Positions 11,525-23,052 of a stretch of DNA of 64,000 nt are shown here, piece by piece. The DNA is from Tolypeutes matacus. Its lineage: Eukaryota > Chordata > Mammalia > Cingulata > Chlamyphoridae. Location of the stretch: NCBI GenBank assembly GCA_026826555.1, contig JAKSZT010053769.1, positions 7,501,193-7,565,192 on the forward strand, read 5' to 3'. How positions within the stretch are numbered: position 1 is the first letter of the stretch; each line of letters begins with the position of its first letter. A program made the position numbers and the translations under genes. Under the pieces are notes generated by a model. The model was not told where the DNA came from. It was given only the letters and a program-made list of their open reading frames with translations, and made no database searches.

Positions 11525-11662
11525 AAAAGAAACTAGGGGGAGGGTGATGTGTGGGAGCCCTGTATGATGTTATGCCTGTTTGTTTTGTAAGTTCATGATG
11601 TTTACTGAACACTTATAGTTTATAGTTTATGTATGAATGATACACTTCAATAAATTGTTAAA
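11525..11662 (+). mobile_element. LINE-type 3' end (xenarthran-style L1/HAL1 tail)
   Basis: GGGGAGGGTGATGTGTGGGA, CTGTATGATGTTATGCCTGT and TGTATGAATGATACACTTCA are matched, with changes, by the stretch at 25612-25745 in the 3' part of the HAL1 element. It runs into an A-rich tail, so it is a 5'-truncated insertion of the same 3' end. Confidence 0.6.
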
Positions 11663-11691
11663 AAAAAGAAAGAAAGAAAGAAAGAAAGAAA

Positions 11692-11735
<44 letters not shown>

Positions 11736-11748
11736 AANNNNNNNNNNA

Positions 11749-11792
<44 letters not shown>

Positions 11793-11818
11793 AAAAAAGA
11801 AAAGAAAGAAAGAAAAAG
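11661..11818. repeat. (AAAG)n microsatellite containing an assembly gap
   Basis: Long (AAAG)n array growing out of the A-rich tail of the preceding retroelement. Ten N at 11738-11747 break it, so the true length is unknown. Open frames across it on both strands are artefacts of the repeat. Confidence 0.97.
11738..11747. other. Assembly gap (10 N)
   Basis: Ten consecutive N inside the AAAG array. A round number, so probably a placeholder and not a measured length. Confidence 0.99.
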
Positions 11819-11819
11819 A

Positions 11820-12725
11820 GGCTGATCAAGAGGCTTGGGCATGGGACAACAGGTGATTGAAGCCTAAAAAGCCCTCTAATTCTTTCACGCGGTCTGCAGT
11901 AAAATCCATATTGCTTTCCAATGGAAGAAAAATTTTATACTGAATAATAACAGGCGTTAAGACCTACTTAAAGGCAGTAATACCAGGAAAACACAGGTGC
12001 GCACGTGGACATACACGTTACCAACCATCTATCTACATTTGCCCTGGACTGTCTCATTTTAAAATCAAAGTTTGGGGTCTGGGGCATCCTCTCAGCCTCG
12101 GGCCAACCAGGGTGGCTGTCACTTTAACCACAAGCACAAATTAGGGTATAAGTACCTAGACCCGCATGGAGAACGTGAAATAGTAAACATAAATTCCTTC
12201 TATCTATTACAAATTAAAAATATATTTTAAAGTATCATGTGGGGGAAAAAAAGGATATTACCGAGTTGTACAAGATTGATTTTAATTTTGATGTTTAAAT
12301 TATGTTTTGATATGCTCTTTTCATGTGTTATACTGTAATAGAAACAGCATATTAAGTACAAAGGTAACCATCCAGAAGAGAATGAACAGAATTTTCCATC
12401 ATTGTCTATTTCATAATATCATCATCAAAATTGAATCCCACACTTGGCAGCCCAAACTGAATGCAGCCCTCTCCCAAAATGAACACATCTTCTCCTTTTC
12501 TCTCCATTCCTCTTCATGCAAAGCAGGTCTGGGGTAGTGTTTCCTGCTCCTGAGATCCTCCCCTGTTCTGGGGAGCGGTGGGTTCCTCCTGCTCAGCTGG
12601 GAAAACAAGGAAAGAGGCTTAGAGTTGTGCCCACAGCACCACCTGGTGCCAAATCAGGGCCCTCCTGGACTGCCGTTCCTGAGCATCATCCTGTTCTCAC
12701 TCCTGGACAGTTATAACAAGTTAGT
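11820..12725. other. Non-coding stretch, nothing recognised
   Basis: The 12400-12716 part is richer in G+C than its surroundings, with short frames on both strands. I recognise no domain or repeat. Confidence 0.4.
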
Positions 12726-12727
12726 AT

Positions 12728-12905
12728 AAAATGGTGGTTCTCAGCTTTGCCTCTGCACCAGAATCAGCTTGAGATAGTTTAAAAAAAAAAAAAAAATGCA
12801 GATGCCAGAATCCATCCTGAGAGGCTGGCATGGAGGCCAGGCATTGCTAATTTTACAGAAAGCTCCCCAGGTGATTCTGATGCACAATGTCTGAGAACCA
12901 CCAAG
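12728..12905 (-). mobile_element. MER5A-like hAT-Charlie element
   Basis: Ends are inverted: TGGTTCTCAG at the left and CTGAGAACCACC at the right. The interior has CACCAGAATCAGCTTGAGAT and CTCCCCAGGTGATTCTGATG. A 17-A run at 12781-12797 interrupts it. Confidence 0.8.
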
Positions 12906-13527
12906 CCATGATTACAAAGGGATCAGACCATTTTTGTTTTGCTTTAGACAAACATATTACCATGTATAATAAAATATATGGTAGTTCAAAATGCCAGGCA
13001 ACTTTCCATTAGGAAGAAGATCTGTTTGGGACATTGAGCTAGAGATGGAATTTCAGTGTAATAAAGGCAAAACTTGGGACTCTCTCCTTCCTGTGGGTGG
13101 CATTGCCCTTCCGGGTATAGCCTAGGGATCATGGCTAAGACCAATTCTGTACTATTCTCCACAATATGCTTTGTTGGGGTTGATGTCTTTCTCTTAGAAT
13201 TTTAAAATCTAGATGGACACGCTTCTGGATATTGAGCTAACATAAAAGCCTGCTTTTAGAGTAAGCCATGGATCTGTTTGTAGCCTAGACAAGAATAGTC
13301 TTCCTGCACTCAGATGGCATTTTCTAGCTCACTATGGAAGTACAATGGGGATAGGGTCTGAGCCCAGTTAGTCACAAAAATGTGTGTTTGCCTATCATTA
13401 CCTACTTCAAACCTTCTTCACAGAACTGTGGTGATAATAAACACCTCACTGATGATTAATGAACCCTTGGTTTAGCCTATTTCATCTTATCCCAACTATC
13501 CAGTAGTCTCTAAAAGGCAATACACTG

Positions 13528-13982
13528 TCTTAGTTTGCCATGGCTGCTGTAACAAAATACCACACACCAGGTGGCTGAACAGAAAGTTATTGTCTTTTGG
13601 TTCTGGAGGCTGAAAGTCCAAAATAAGGTGTTAGCAGGGCCGCACTTCCTCTTAAAGGGGAAAATCCATTCCATGACCCTCCTCAGGCTTCTGGTGGGTG
13701 CCAGCAATCCATGATGTTCCTTGGCTTGTGACAGCACAACACAATTTCGGCCTCCACCACATGGCCATTTCTATCTGTTTCTGTCTCTCTTACTATGTCC
13801 AGATTTCCTCTGTCCATAAGGACATGAGTCATATTGGATAAAAGGTCCATCTTAAACCAGCTTGGCCACATTTTAACTAATAATATCTTCAAAGATCCTA
13901 CTTACAAAGAAGTTCACATTCACAAGATCTGATGTTAGGACTTGAACATGTCTTTTTGGGAGATACTATTCAAGCTATAACA
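13528..13982 (-). mobile_element. MLT1-type LTR (ERVL-MaLR)
   Basis: The plus strand reads the complement of an MLT1 LTR: CTTAGTTTGCCATGGCTGCT, GTTCTGGAGGCTGAAAGTCC, ATAAGGACATGAGTCATATTGG, a TCACATTCACAAGATCTGAT block and an end near AAGCTATAACA. It is a solo LTR with no internal region nearby. Confidence 0.8.
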
Positions 13983-13984
13983 TG

Positions 13985-14365
13985 TATTTACTCCAACTAT
14001 GCTGCCATTAAACTATTTTAGGGCCTGTGACACATTCATATGAATTTCCTCAAAATAAATAGTTATTCTTTGGGGGTTTAAATTATTTTAAAAATGAGTC
14101 AAAAATCATTTGAACCCATAGTCATACAAGGGCAAACTAAGATGAATGCCTTGGGTGTGACAGGGAAACTGGCTCTGAAAGTGGGTTAAAAGAACGCCAC
14201 TCTCTTTTGAGGAGTGGCTTCATTATATGAGTATGTGTATACCATGGATGATTACCAGCCTTTGACTAGAGAGATTCTGATACACTGATTTAAAAAAATT
14301 CACTCAGATGTGTGGTTTCAGAGAATGGTCAGCTGGATGGAAGGACAACACAATGCTCCACATTA
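13985..14365. other. Non-coding stretch, nothing recognised
   Basis: No gene or repeat family seen. Confidence 0.35.
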
Positions 14366-14369
14366 ATGG

Positions 14370-14476
14370 GCAACTTCCTGAAGTGCAGGGACTGTCTGAA
14401 TCATCTTTGTACTCCAGCACCTGCCATAGCTCCTAGAATAAGTGCTGAATAAATGTCGGTGGAATTATTAAAATTA
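14370..14476 (+). mobile_element. LINE-2 3' end
   Basis: AAGTGCAGGGACTGTCTGAA, TTTGTACTCCAGCACCTGCC and AAGTGCTGAATAAATGTCGG follow the L2 3' terminus. Confidence 0.65.
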
Positions 14477-14689
14477 AATGAATTCACACATGCGAAACTT
14501 ATTGAAAGACAAAAAACAAACAAACAAAAAAAAAACGAGGCAGAACTTGCCAGGGAGCAAGGTGGCAGCCCATCATAATAATCATTTTGAGAAGATTTCC
14601 CCTGTCAGCACCTAGTAGGATTTAATATATTTCAGTTGCAAGCAACGTAAGGAAAATAGTTTTAAAACTTTGAGATTAAAATACAATAA

Positions 14690-15120
14690 AACTGATGCTT
14701 AAATTCAGGTATGAGAAAGAAATTTCAGAATGGTTATAGGGCCAATAAAATCAATATTATAAAAACATATAATGATGTGGGAAATTATTGGTAATATAAT
14801 AATGGTAAGTGAAAAAGCAAGATATAAAATCCTCTATATATAGTATGATGCCCTCTGAGTGTGCATGAATCTACAAATACATACAATCTGAAGAAACCTA
14901 TTAAAAGTATAAGAATAAATAAAATCGCCACCCAAAAATACACTTGACATTTTATGTATATCACTTGGTGTATATCATCTCATGTGAATAGACATTTCCC
15001 TATTCACATAAAATACTGCCAAAAAACAGAAGTGTAAAGCATGGAGTAAAAGTAATTTAGTGTGCACATACCTATGAAAATGAAACAAATCATTTTAAAT
15101 ACTCTTTTCACATTGTGTAT
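14690..15120 (+). mobile_element. Old LINE-1 3'UTR fragment
   Basis: GTAAGTGAAAAAGCAAGATA and TATATATAGTATGATGCCCT fit the 3' end of L1M elements. Diverged; right boundary uncertain. Confidence 0.5.
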
Positions 15121-16262
15121 AAAGAACAATTTTTAAAACTACGTTCCTTATTTTTAATTTCTTGTTTTGTTATTTCCTTTACTGCCATTTGCCCAGTTTT
15201 CAGTTGATGTACTTGAGAAAAATTCTTATACTAACTATATCAACCCCTGGTGATATTACATTTTACAAATACAGATCCTCCCACTATCTCGTTTATTATT
15301 ACTTCGTTTATGATTTTTGTATGTCATATAGTCTAATTTTGTTACGTTGGCAAATCCATTAATCTTTCCTGACTTGACTTCTATTTAAACATTTGTTCAG
15401 AAAGGCCTCCTCCTCTCTTAGATCAAAAAAATTCACTTTATTAACTTGTAGTTCTTTATGGCTTTATTTTTTTCTTTTTATGTAACTCTTTAATCCAGTG
15501 AGGATTTATTTTGTTATGTGATTTAAGATTGGGAGTAATATTTTCCAGATAACTTACCCATTATACCATTAAAAAATCTGTCATTACTGATAATATAAAA
15601 TAATTATATGAATATGTACTAAATATGTAGATATAGTTAATAAAATTTGGGCCTTTCTACCCTTTTTTAACTTCTTTAGAAACAATTTCATTGAGACATA
15701 TTCACATATCTTTTAAAATAGATAATCTTTAAAATATGGCACACAAAGACAGATTTCCAAAGAAAATTGATGGACTAAAATGGCTTAAAGACATTATTCT
15801 AACCGAGGTTCTAGAAACTAATATTCTAGATTTTTTCATATAGCTACATCTAGCATATTGCAACATACATAAATATATATGTATATTAATATTCATAGAC
15901 TAGATTTTTAGTAGCTTTGACAGTGGTAAACACACAAGAAAAACTTCACAAAACTTTCCAGCCTCTTACCATAAGACTATTTCACTGTCTTTCATCTTGA
16001 AGGCATGCTTCATTTTAATTTTCATCTTTCTTACCCTTTATTAGGACAAAGAAGTAGTGTTTTCAATGTGATTCTTGGCCCCAATGATAAAATCTAATAC
16101 TAATAAATTAGCTGACACTGAAGTTGGAACAGCTGTAAATCAAGTCTCTTAAAACTGTTTGCAATAAAACAAAATTTCATCTAGAACACTGATAAAAACT
16201 GTTGCTTTGTGAGCCACAGGGGAAAGACAACACTTAAAGTAAAAGATCAGTGTTAGAATCAG
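15121..16262. other. AT-rich non-coding stretch, partly L1-like
   Basis: The block TTTAATCCAGTGAGGATTTA (15490-15509) with GATTGGGAGTAATATTTTCC resembles L1-derived sequence. Otherwise nothing is recognised. Confidence 0.3.
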
Positions 16263-16264
16263 TT

Positions 16265-16392
16265 TCCACAACTGACCTCTTTGATGTCCTTGGGTATTCA
16301 TTCTACCTCTTGAGCCATATCTCATAGGGCAGGTATAGAAATCAAGTAAGATAATATACCTAATAGTGGTTTATAAACTGTAAAGATAATTA
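16265..16392 (+). mobile_element. MIR SINE fragment
   Basis: GATGTCCTTGGGTATTCATT, CCATATCTCATAGGGCAGG and ATCAAGTAAGATAATATACC give the middle and 3' part of MIR. Confidence 0.5.
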
Positions 16393-16804
16393 TTACATAC
16401 AAGATGAAATGATTACGTACACATATACACATATCAAAATTTTATAAAATTCACTCCTATTTTTTTCTTTAAAATGTATTAACAGAGTGCAATTTTTTTT
16501 TTTAGTTTCAAAATGCATGGGTAGTACTATCATACTACGCTCTTCAAATATAGTGCAAATTAGAATTATTTTATGCCTGTTTGATCTACAACTTTCTAGG
16601 GGTGTGATAAAATTTCCAAAATGATTTTGAATTTGTCAGATCCTTTTGTAATTCTGTCTGTTTTTGCTTTGTGCGGTTCCGAGCTTTGCTGTTCATTTTG
16701 TATAAGTATGTGGTACTTATGTTTTCTTAATGGATTTTCCCTTCTCTCTAGTGCCTCTCTTTATCCATAACAATTCATTTTGCTCTAAATTTAATTTTTG
16801 TGAT

Positions 16805-16885
16805 ATTAATACTGCCATATATACTTTTTATTATGAATTTTACAATTAATACTGCCATATATGAATTTTATTGAATTTTACAATT
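16805..16885. repeat. Local tandem duplication, ~40-bp unit
   Basis: ATTAATACTGCCATATAT occurs at 16805 and again about 40 bp later. Each copy ends in GAATTTTACAATT. The copies differ by a few bases and an indel. Confidence 0.85.
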
Positions 16886-17325
16886 TTCTTCACAGTTTAA
16901 TATCTCAAAAATCAAGGTGCTTTTGGAATTGATGTCAGAGTTTATTTGGCTGTGTTTTATCTTTCTTGGTATTATATAAAATAATGGTGTGTCTTGAAAT
17001 GGATGGTGTCTTAAATACAAAGAAATAGAATTTTACTTGACATAACTTTTTTCCCTCTCCTTATTTCAACAATTCTGGCTGGTTATTAAGTATCTTACCA
17101 TAAGCAACTGAAAAAGAGCTGGATTTTTTAAAAAGTCACACTGACTGATAAATTCTAACTTTAAATAGATGAGTTCCATTCTTCTACAATCATTTAATCT
17201 TTTTTATTATTACTTATTTGCTTATATTCTTTTCTCCTTCTGTGGATTGTTAAAATTTTGTTCCTTTTCCCAGGATTCTAAGCATATTGAATATCTCTAT
17301 TCTTTTTGTGATAAGCTGTAAGTTC
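16886..17325. other. AT-rich non-coding stretch, nothing recognised
   Basis: No gene or repeat family recognised. Confidence 0.35.
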
Positions 17326-17329
17326 TCAG

Positions 17330-17430
17330 CTTTGTTATAAATATAACACTACTTTGTTATAAATATTATATATATTTATTATATTTATAAATATTATCTA
17401 CTTTGTTATAAATATTCATAAGAATGTCTA
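17330..17430. repeat. Degenerate TTTGTTATAAATA tandem array
   Basis: Three copies of a TTTGTTATAAATAT(T/A) motif separated by (TA)-rich spacers. Probably a local slippage product. Confidence 0.8.
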
Positions 17431-17699
17431 CATTTATTCAGTATATCTATATTACTCTCAAACCGAAAATGACCATAACAATTTCTACCATTTGAAAAAA
17501 AATCTCACTCTTTGAAAAAATCTCACATCTCAAATCTCACAGAATGTTAGTTTTAATTAACACACACACATTTTTTAACCAACAATGATTAGTCAAAATT
17601 ATGGCCATATTTTGTAAAGTTCTGTGTTCACCATTGTTCTTGTGTTCTATGGTTTTGTTCTTACTTCACTGAGTTTATAGTTAAGTAACTTCAACATTT

Positions 17700-18560
17700 T
17701 AAAGATATTATTTTATTATCTCTTGGCATCTATTAATGTTGACAAGACATCTTCCATAGGTCTAATCAATGTTCCTTTGTAAATAAACTTTCATCTTCCC
17801 TTGGAATTTTTAAGGATTTCTCAATATCCTTCGTGTTCTTTAATTTAACTGTGGTGTGTATATATGCAGATTTACCTCTTTTATCCAGCTTGGTACTTAG
17901 ACTGCTCAGTAAGTCTGAGAAGTCATACCAATCTTCAGTAATGGAATATACTTAGACAGTATGACCTCAAATATTTTCTCTGTCCTATTCTCTTCATATT
18001 TTTCTTCTGGAATTCCAATAAAATGATATTGGATACTTTTCCTTTGTCTTCTACAACCATTGATTTTTCTTTTACCAATTTTTATCTCTTTTGTACTTTG
18101 TGAACTGAGTTCTTAATGAATTCAATACCATTTTCCAATTTGTTGAATGTTTCTTTATCTGCGTAGTAGGCTTTTTGTTACTATGAGTATATATTTTTAA
18201 TTTGAAATTTTCCTGTTGGTGCTTTTTCATATTCATTGTCCTTCCTTTAATTTCCATTTATTTTATTGCCTAATGCCTTGCTATTTTATAGAAAAACTTT
18301 CCATCATGTAATATTTAAAACATCTTTTTCAGATTGTATCATCTAATTAACTTATTTGGATTAACTTCATTTAATGTTAATGGCTATGTTAGCTGTTTTC
18401 TTTAGCATTCCATTTATTCATATGTTTTAGAACTCTGGTTTCTAGGATCATGTTTATTGGAAGGCATTTTGTTTATCTTCTCTCTTTAATTCTGTATTCA
18501 TCCTTGTCTGCCTAGGAGATTTTGATGGCCTCTGCTGGCTTCCTAGGCCACCAAATGACA
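17700..18560 (-). mobile_element. Possible old L1-type repeat, antisense
   Basis: The T-rich plus strand with TCTTCTGGAATTCCAATAAA and CTGTTGGTGCTTTTTCATAT resembles complement of an old mammalian L1 region. Unclear boundaries; weak call. Confidence 0.3.
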
Positions 18561-18564
18561 TTGT

Positions 18565-19295
18565 TTTTGACATTAGGGATATTGTAAATCTATTAAAGGG
18601 CGTGTGAGAAGTTAGTCAGTTGCTAATTAGAGGCTATGTCTCAATATTCTTAATTTCCTAGACTGCTGCTTGTTAATATGGTAGAAGTCAGCATGAGTTT
18701 TTCTTTTCAAACTGCTCTCATGAGTTTGAGGTTAAAGGTGACTCTCATAAGCCAGTAGTTTTGACTAGTGAATATAGTTTGGTCTTCTGTCCCAAAGAGT
18801 ATCTTAGATTCTATTAGCTTGCCATAGCCAAAATTCTATTGCCATTACTTGCTGCTTCCACACACAAAGTAAAATGGGCCTGTAGTTTCAACAAACGCAT
18901 CACTTTGTACTTCTATTTAAATTCTGGGCCATGAAATGTCAGCTTTGCTTTTGGGTACAGAGATATTTTATTTGTTTTTCTATTTTGTTATCTATCATCT
19001 CTGTGTTTTTAGTGGAGAAAGGAGAGTGCCAAAGCCTGAACTTGATCAACTTGATCACTAATCTGCTAAATTTTAAAAAATTAAGATGCAAATTGTACAT
19101 TTTTTTCAGAAGATAATATAAATTTTTTATCAGTCTAGATGTTGACAGAAAAATATGTACCAAAAATTTATGGTTAAATATGCTTTGTGAGAAGCAAGGA
19201 ACATTGAAAATTAAAAATTGAGCTTTCAGGTAAAGAAACTCCCTCAAAGAAAGACAGCAAAATGAATGCAATGAAAATAGAAAGATTTTTTTTTA
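18565..19295. other. Non-coding stretch, nothing recognised
   Basis: The 110-residue minus-strand frame at 18939-19271 has no motif I know, and the composition is AT-driven. Confidence 0.35.
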
Positions 19296-19299
19296 AATT

Positions 19300-21160
19300 A
19301 GAGCAGATAATACCAAAATAAAAATATATAAATCAGGCAACTGAGTTGATAAATACCTACAAAGTACAATCCATTACAAAAAAATATATAAAAGATAAAT
19401 CTTTAGAAAACATGTCTAAAACCAAAATGAGGAAAATATAAAGAGAAAGATTATAACTGCAGCTCTAAAGAAGAATAAGAAATCATTAAAAATAAAACTA
19501 AAAATATTTCTTTAAAGTCAAGCCTAGTTTACAAAATATTTTCTGCCTAAGAATACAGCTATATATATAATAAATATTGATAAAATAACTTTTAAAAAAT
19601 TCTTAATGGACTTAAGTAAACATAAAAGAAATAGAAATGGTAGTCAAAGATAAGCTCTAAAAAACTTCCTGGCCAATCCAGTTTTATACCAGTTTCTACC
19701 AAAACTTTTAGTTATAAAACCTCATAAAGTATAATTACTCCAAATCGTAAAGAACAATGAACTGTTCTTAAGCATAATGTTAATAGGAAGAACAATGACA
19801 ACATTCAACAAATAATTGTCATAATGTACAAATAAATACAAGATCATAAATCTGTATTAGTCAGGGTTCTCCAGCGAAACAGAACTTGCAGGATATATAT
19901 ATATATATATATATATATGTGTAAATATTAAGAGAATTATTGTAGGAATTGGCTGAGGTAACCACGGAAATTGACAAGTGCAAATTCCTTGGGGCAGGCT
20001 GCAAGTTGGGAACTCCAATGACAGCTCAGTGTAGCTGGTTGACTAAGGTAAAGCAAGAAATTCTCTCTCCCTGCTGAAATCATTAGTTCACCCTGCTGAA
20101 ATCATCAGTTCTCCCTTTAAGGCCTCCCCTTGATTGGTTGAGACTTCTCTCATTGCTGAAGCCAGTCTCCTTTATTGACTGTAGATGTAATCAGCCAAAG
20201 ATACAATCAATTGACTAATGGTTTAAATCCATGAAATACTTTGACAGTAACCATCAGGTCAGTGATTACTTGACAAAGAACTGGCCATTATAACCTAGAC
20301 AAGTTGATACATGAACTTAACCATCATAAAATCATACATAAAATATTAGCAAAAAATCCATAAATGTATGAAATGAATAATACATGTTGACTAAATTAGG
20401 CTTCTTAGGAAGAATGAATGGTCAAATATTAGATAATATATTAATCTAATCATTATATTAATTTAATAACTGGGAGAAAATGATCATCTCAATGCATTCT
20501 GAAAACTCCTTTCTAAAATTCCTTGTCATATATAAATAGAAATATGCCTGCAAACTAAGAATAAATGAACCCTTTTTAGTTAATAAAGAGTAACTGCTAG
20601 AAATCTTCCTCTTACACCATATTAGTGATAAAATATTAAAAACATTCATATTTTAAAAGGCACAATAAAAGGAGACCCTATGCTACTGTTATTCTTCCAT
20701 ACAGTACTCAGAGATCGTCTCAAAGCAATAAGCAGGAAAAAGAAATAAAATGTAAAAACAAGAAAAAGAAATAAAAAGAAATTTAAAAATTCCAAAGAAA
20801 GAGGGCATTTTTTTCTAGATCATATGATGCTTCTCCTAATAAATGCAAGAGAATAACTAACCTACTTTTAGAACTAATGAAAAAAATAGACCATTAGAAC
20901 TAATGAGAATTGTCACATAAAAGATAAATACATAAAGAAGAATGATAAATCAATTAGGTAACGAAATTGAAAAAATATGTCATTAACCATAGCAACAATA
21001 TGTATAAAATACAATATCTATAAAAACTGATGTGCAAATCTTCGATGAAAACAAATTAAACTGATAAATATAAATGTTCTTATTTGAAATAATGTAAGAA
21101 ATAATGCACTTTCAAAATAAATGTAAGAGGAAAACACTTAATTGAATTTGACTTATATGT
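19300..21160 (+). mobile_element. Old LINE-1 ORF2 fragment, interrupted by an LTR-like insertion
   Basis: Degenerate ORF2 landmarks run on the plus strand: CCAGTTTTATACCAGTTTCT near 19680, GAAAATGATCATCTCAATGC near 20475 (from the conserved IISIDAEKAF region), and ACATAAAGAAGAATGATAAA further on. The 19853-20325 element splits it. Many stops; antisense to MACC1. Confidence 0.6.
19853..20325 (+). mobile_element. LTR-like interspersed repeat inside the L1 fragment
   Basis: It starts TGTATTAGTCAGGGTTCTCC and ends near AACTTAACCATCATA, the known termini of a mammalian repeat whose family name I am unsure of. It contains an (AT)n run (19896-19917) and a 22-bp tandem duplication of CCCTGCTGAAATCAT at 20069-20112. 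The flanks ATCATAAATC and ATCATAAAATC may be a target duplication. Confidence 0.6.
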
Positions 21161-21164
21161 TAGG

Positions 21165-21752
21165 TAGACTTCTAAGAAGATCCCCAAACTCCCTGAATCA
21201 TATATAATCCTCTCTCTGGGTGTGTGTTAAAACTTTTAATATAATAAGATATCACACCTATAATTATGCAACATTATATAGCTAAAGGGAAGTTATCTTG
21301 GGTGGGCCTGATTAATCAGGTGATCTCTTTAAAAGCAGAGCATTTTTTCAACTGGTCACAGAATAGGAAGAGATTAGAAGCATGAGAAGGATTCAATGCA
21401 CCATTGTTGGCTTCAAGACTGAGGGGGGCATCTAGTAAGGAATATGGGGACCTCTAGGAACTGAGAGTGGCACCTGGCTGATAGCCAGCAAGGAAACATT
21501 GACCTCAGTCCTAAAACTGAAAGAAAATTATTCCATCAACAAGGATGAGATTGGAAGCAGATTTTTTCCCCAGATCCTCAGACAAGAAATCAGCTGGATG
21601 ACATCTTGATTTCAGCCTGGTGTTACCATGAACAGACAATCCAGACGCATTGTGCCAGACTTCTGACTGGCAGAACTATGAACTAATAAACTGTTGTTGT
21701 TTTAAACCATGAAAGTTGTGGTGATTTGTTCATGGCAAAAGAAAATGAATAT
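21165..21752 (+). mobile_element. MLT1-type LTR (ERVL-MaLR)
   Basis: MaLR LTR landmarks in order: a GGTGGGCCTGATTAATCAGG block, GATAGCCAGCAAGGAAACAT, TCTTGATTTCAGCCTGGTGT, CAGACTTCTGACTGGCAGAA region and TAAACTGTTGTTGTTTTAAA carrying the poly-A signal zone. Solo LTR. Confidence 0.65.
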
Positions 21753-21754
21753 AA

Positions 21755-23050
21755 CTGATTCTAAAATTCAGCTGGAGGAGAAATTTTCCAAACCTCATCT
21801 TCTAGGTTTCCCTCTGTAATAATCTCAATTCCAACAATTATTCAATTCAGGGACCTTTGATACATTGACTGTATCCTTTGGAACTATTCTCCATTCCTTC
21901 GTGTCATCATTTTCCTCCTTATCTGTTTAGATTTTATGATCCAGCATTGCAATCATTTACCCCCAATTCCCAAGCCCATATTTGCTCTGTCATACTCATC
22001 TGAAAAAGCCCTAACCTTGATCACATCCAATTCTTTGCCTATTGCTAAAATTGGCTGGAGAAAAACATGACCACAAACATTACCTATGCCCAAAGACATG
22101 TGTGTCAAATTCTACATTCTTCTAAATAATTCATCCTCCCACTGTCTTAAACATATTTTCTCATATCTTCTCATCTCATTTCCATGTTGAAATATTCCTT
22201 CTTTCTTTCTCTTGGATAAAGTCCTTGCTACCTATTTCACTGAAAAAATATATTACAAGCAAACAGAAAAAGAACTTCCACAAGTTCCCTACCCAGTCTA
22301 CCAATCATTTTGTATCTATAGCTATATAATTAAATTCATGCTTTTCTTGAGTATTTCTGCTCATGGGAATGATCAGTAGAGAGAAAAAAAGATGATTCTG
22401 CTTCTTATTTGTGAGAGATGTTAACCCTTTGTCTGTGATTTATGGTAAAATAGTTTCACCAGTTAAACAACACTGTACTCTTAAAAAGGAAAGGTTTTGC
22501 TCTCCACAAGGAGTGTAGTTTTCCAGGAATTTTGGTGAAACAGTTTGAAAGAAATGACATCATTTTTCCCCTAAGGAAATAAATGACATTTTTAAAAAAT
22601 GACTTTATTTATGAGAGACAACAGTTCAAGGGAAGGTTATTCAAAGGAAAACTGAAGAAAATGTCTTTCAAAATTAATAATTAATATTCTATTTTCTTAT
22701 CTTTTGAAAGTACATTATAATCAATTTTATAATAAAATTGTGATTTAGGATTTGCTACACCAAACCTTAGAGACCAGAACATTCTCAACTTGAACTTAGA
22801 AATCCACCAGGCAAAAGGCCATTCAGTTAGTACTAATGGGAATCCTTTTCCTGGATAACCTTGAGTGTAGCCTAAACACCATTACTTTTCAATTGCCCAG
22901 TAAGACTGTGGAATATACATAGATACACAGCATCATCCTTCCCTAAGAGGTTAGAAAAACTGAATCTGAATACTAAGGTATTAGGCTATTTGCTCAGAGG
23001 CCTACAATGTGCTATTATAAGAACAAATGAGAGAGAAATTGTTCTTTTAA
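21755..23050. other. Non-coding stretch, nothing recognised
   Basis: No gene or family that I can name. Confidence 0.35.
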
Positions 23051-23052
23051 AT

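Noticed and set aside
11627..11842. Three open frames across the AAAG array
   Set aside because: Pure products of a tetranucleotide repeat, running through the N gap.
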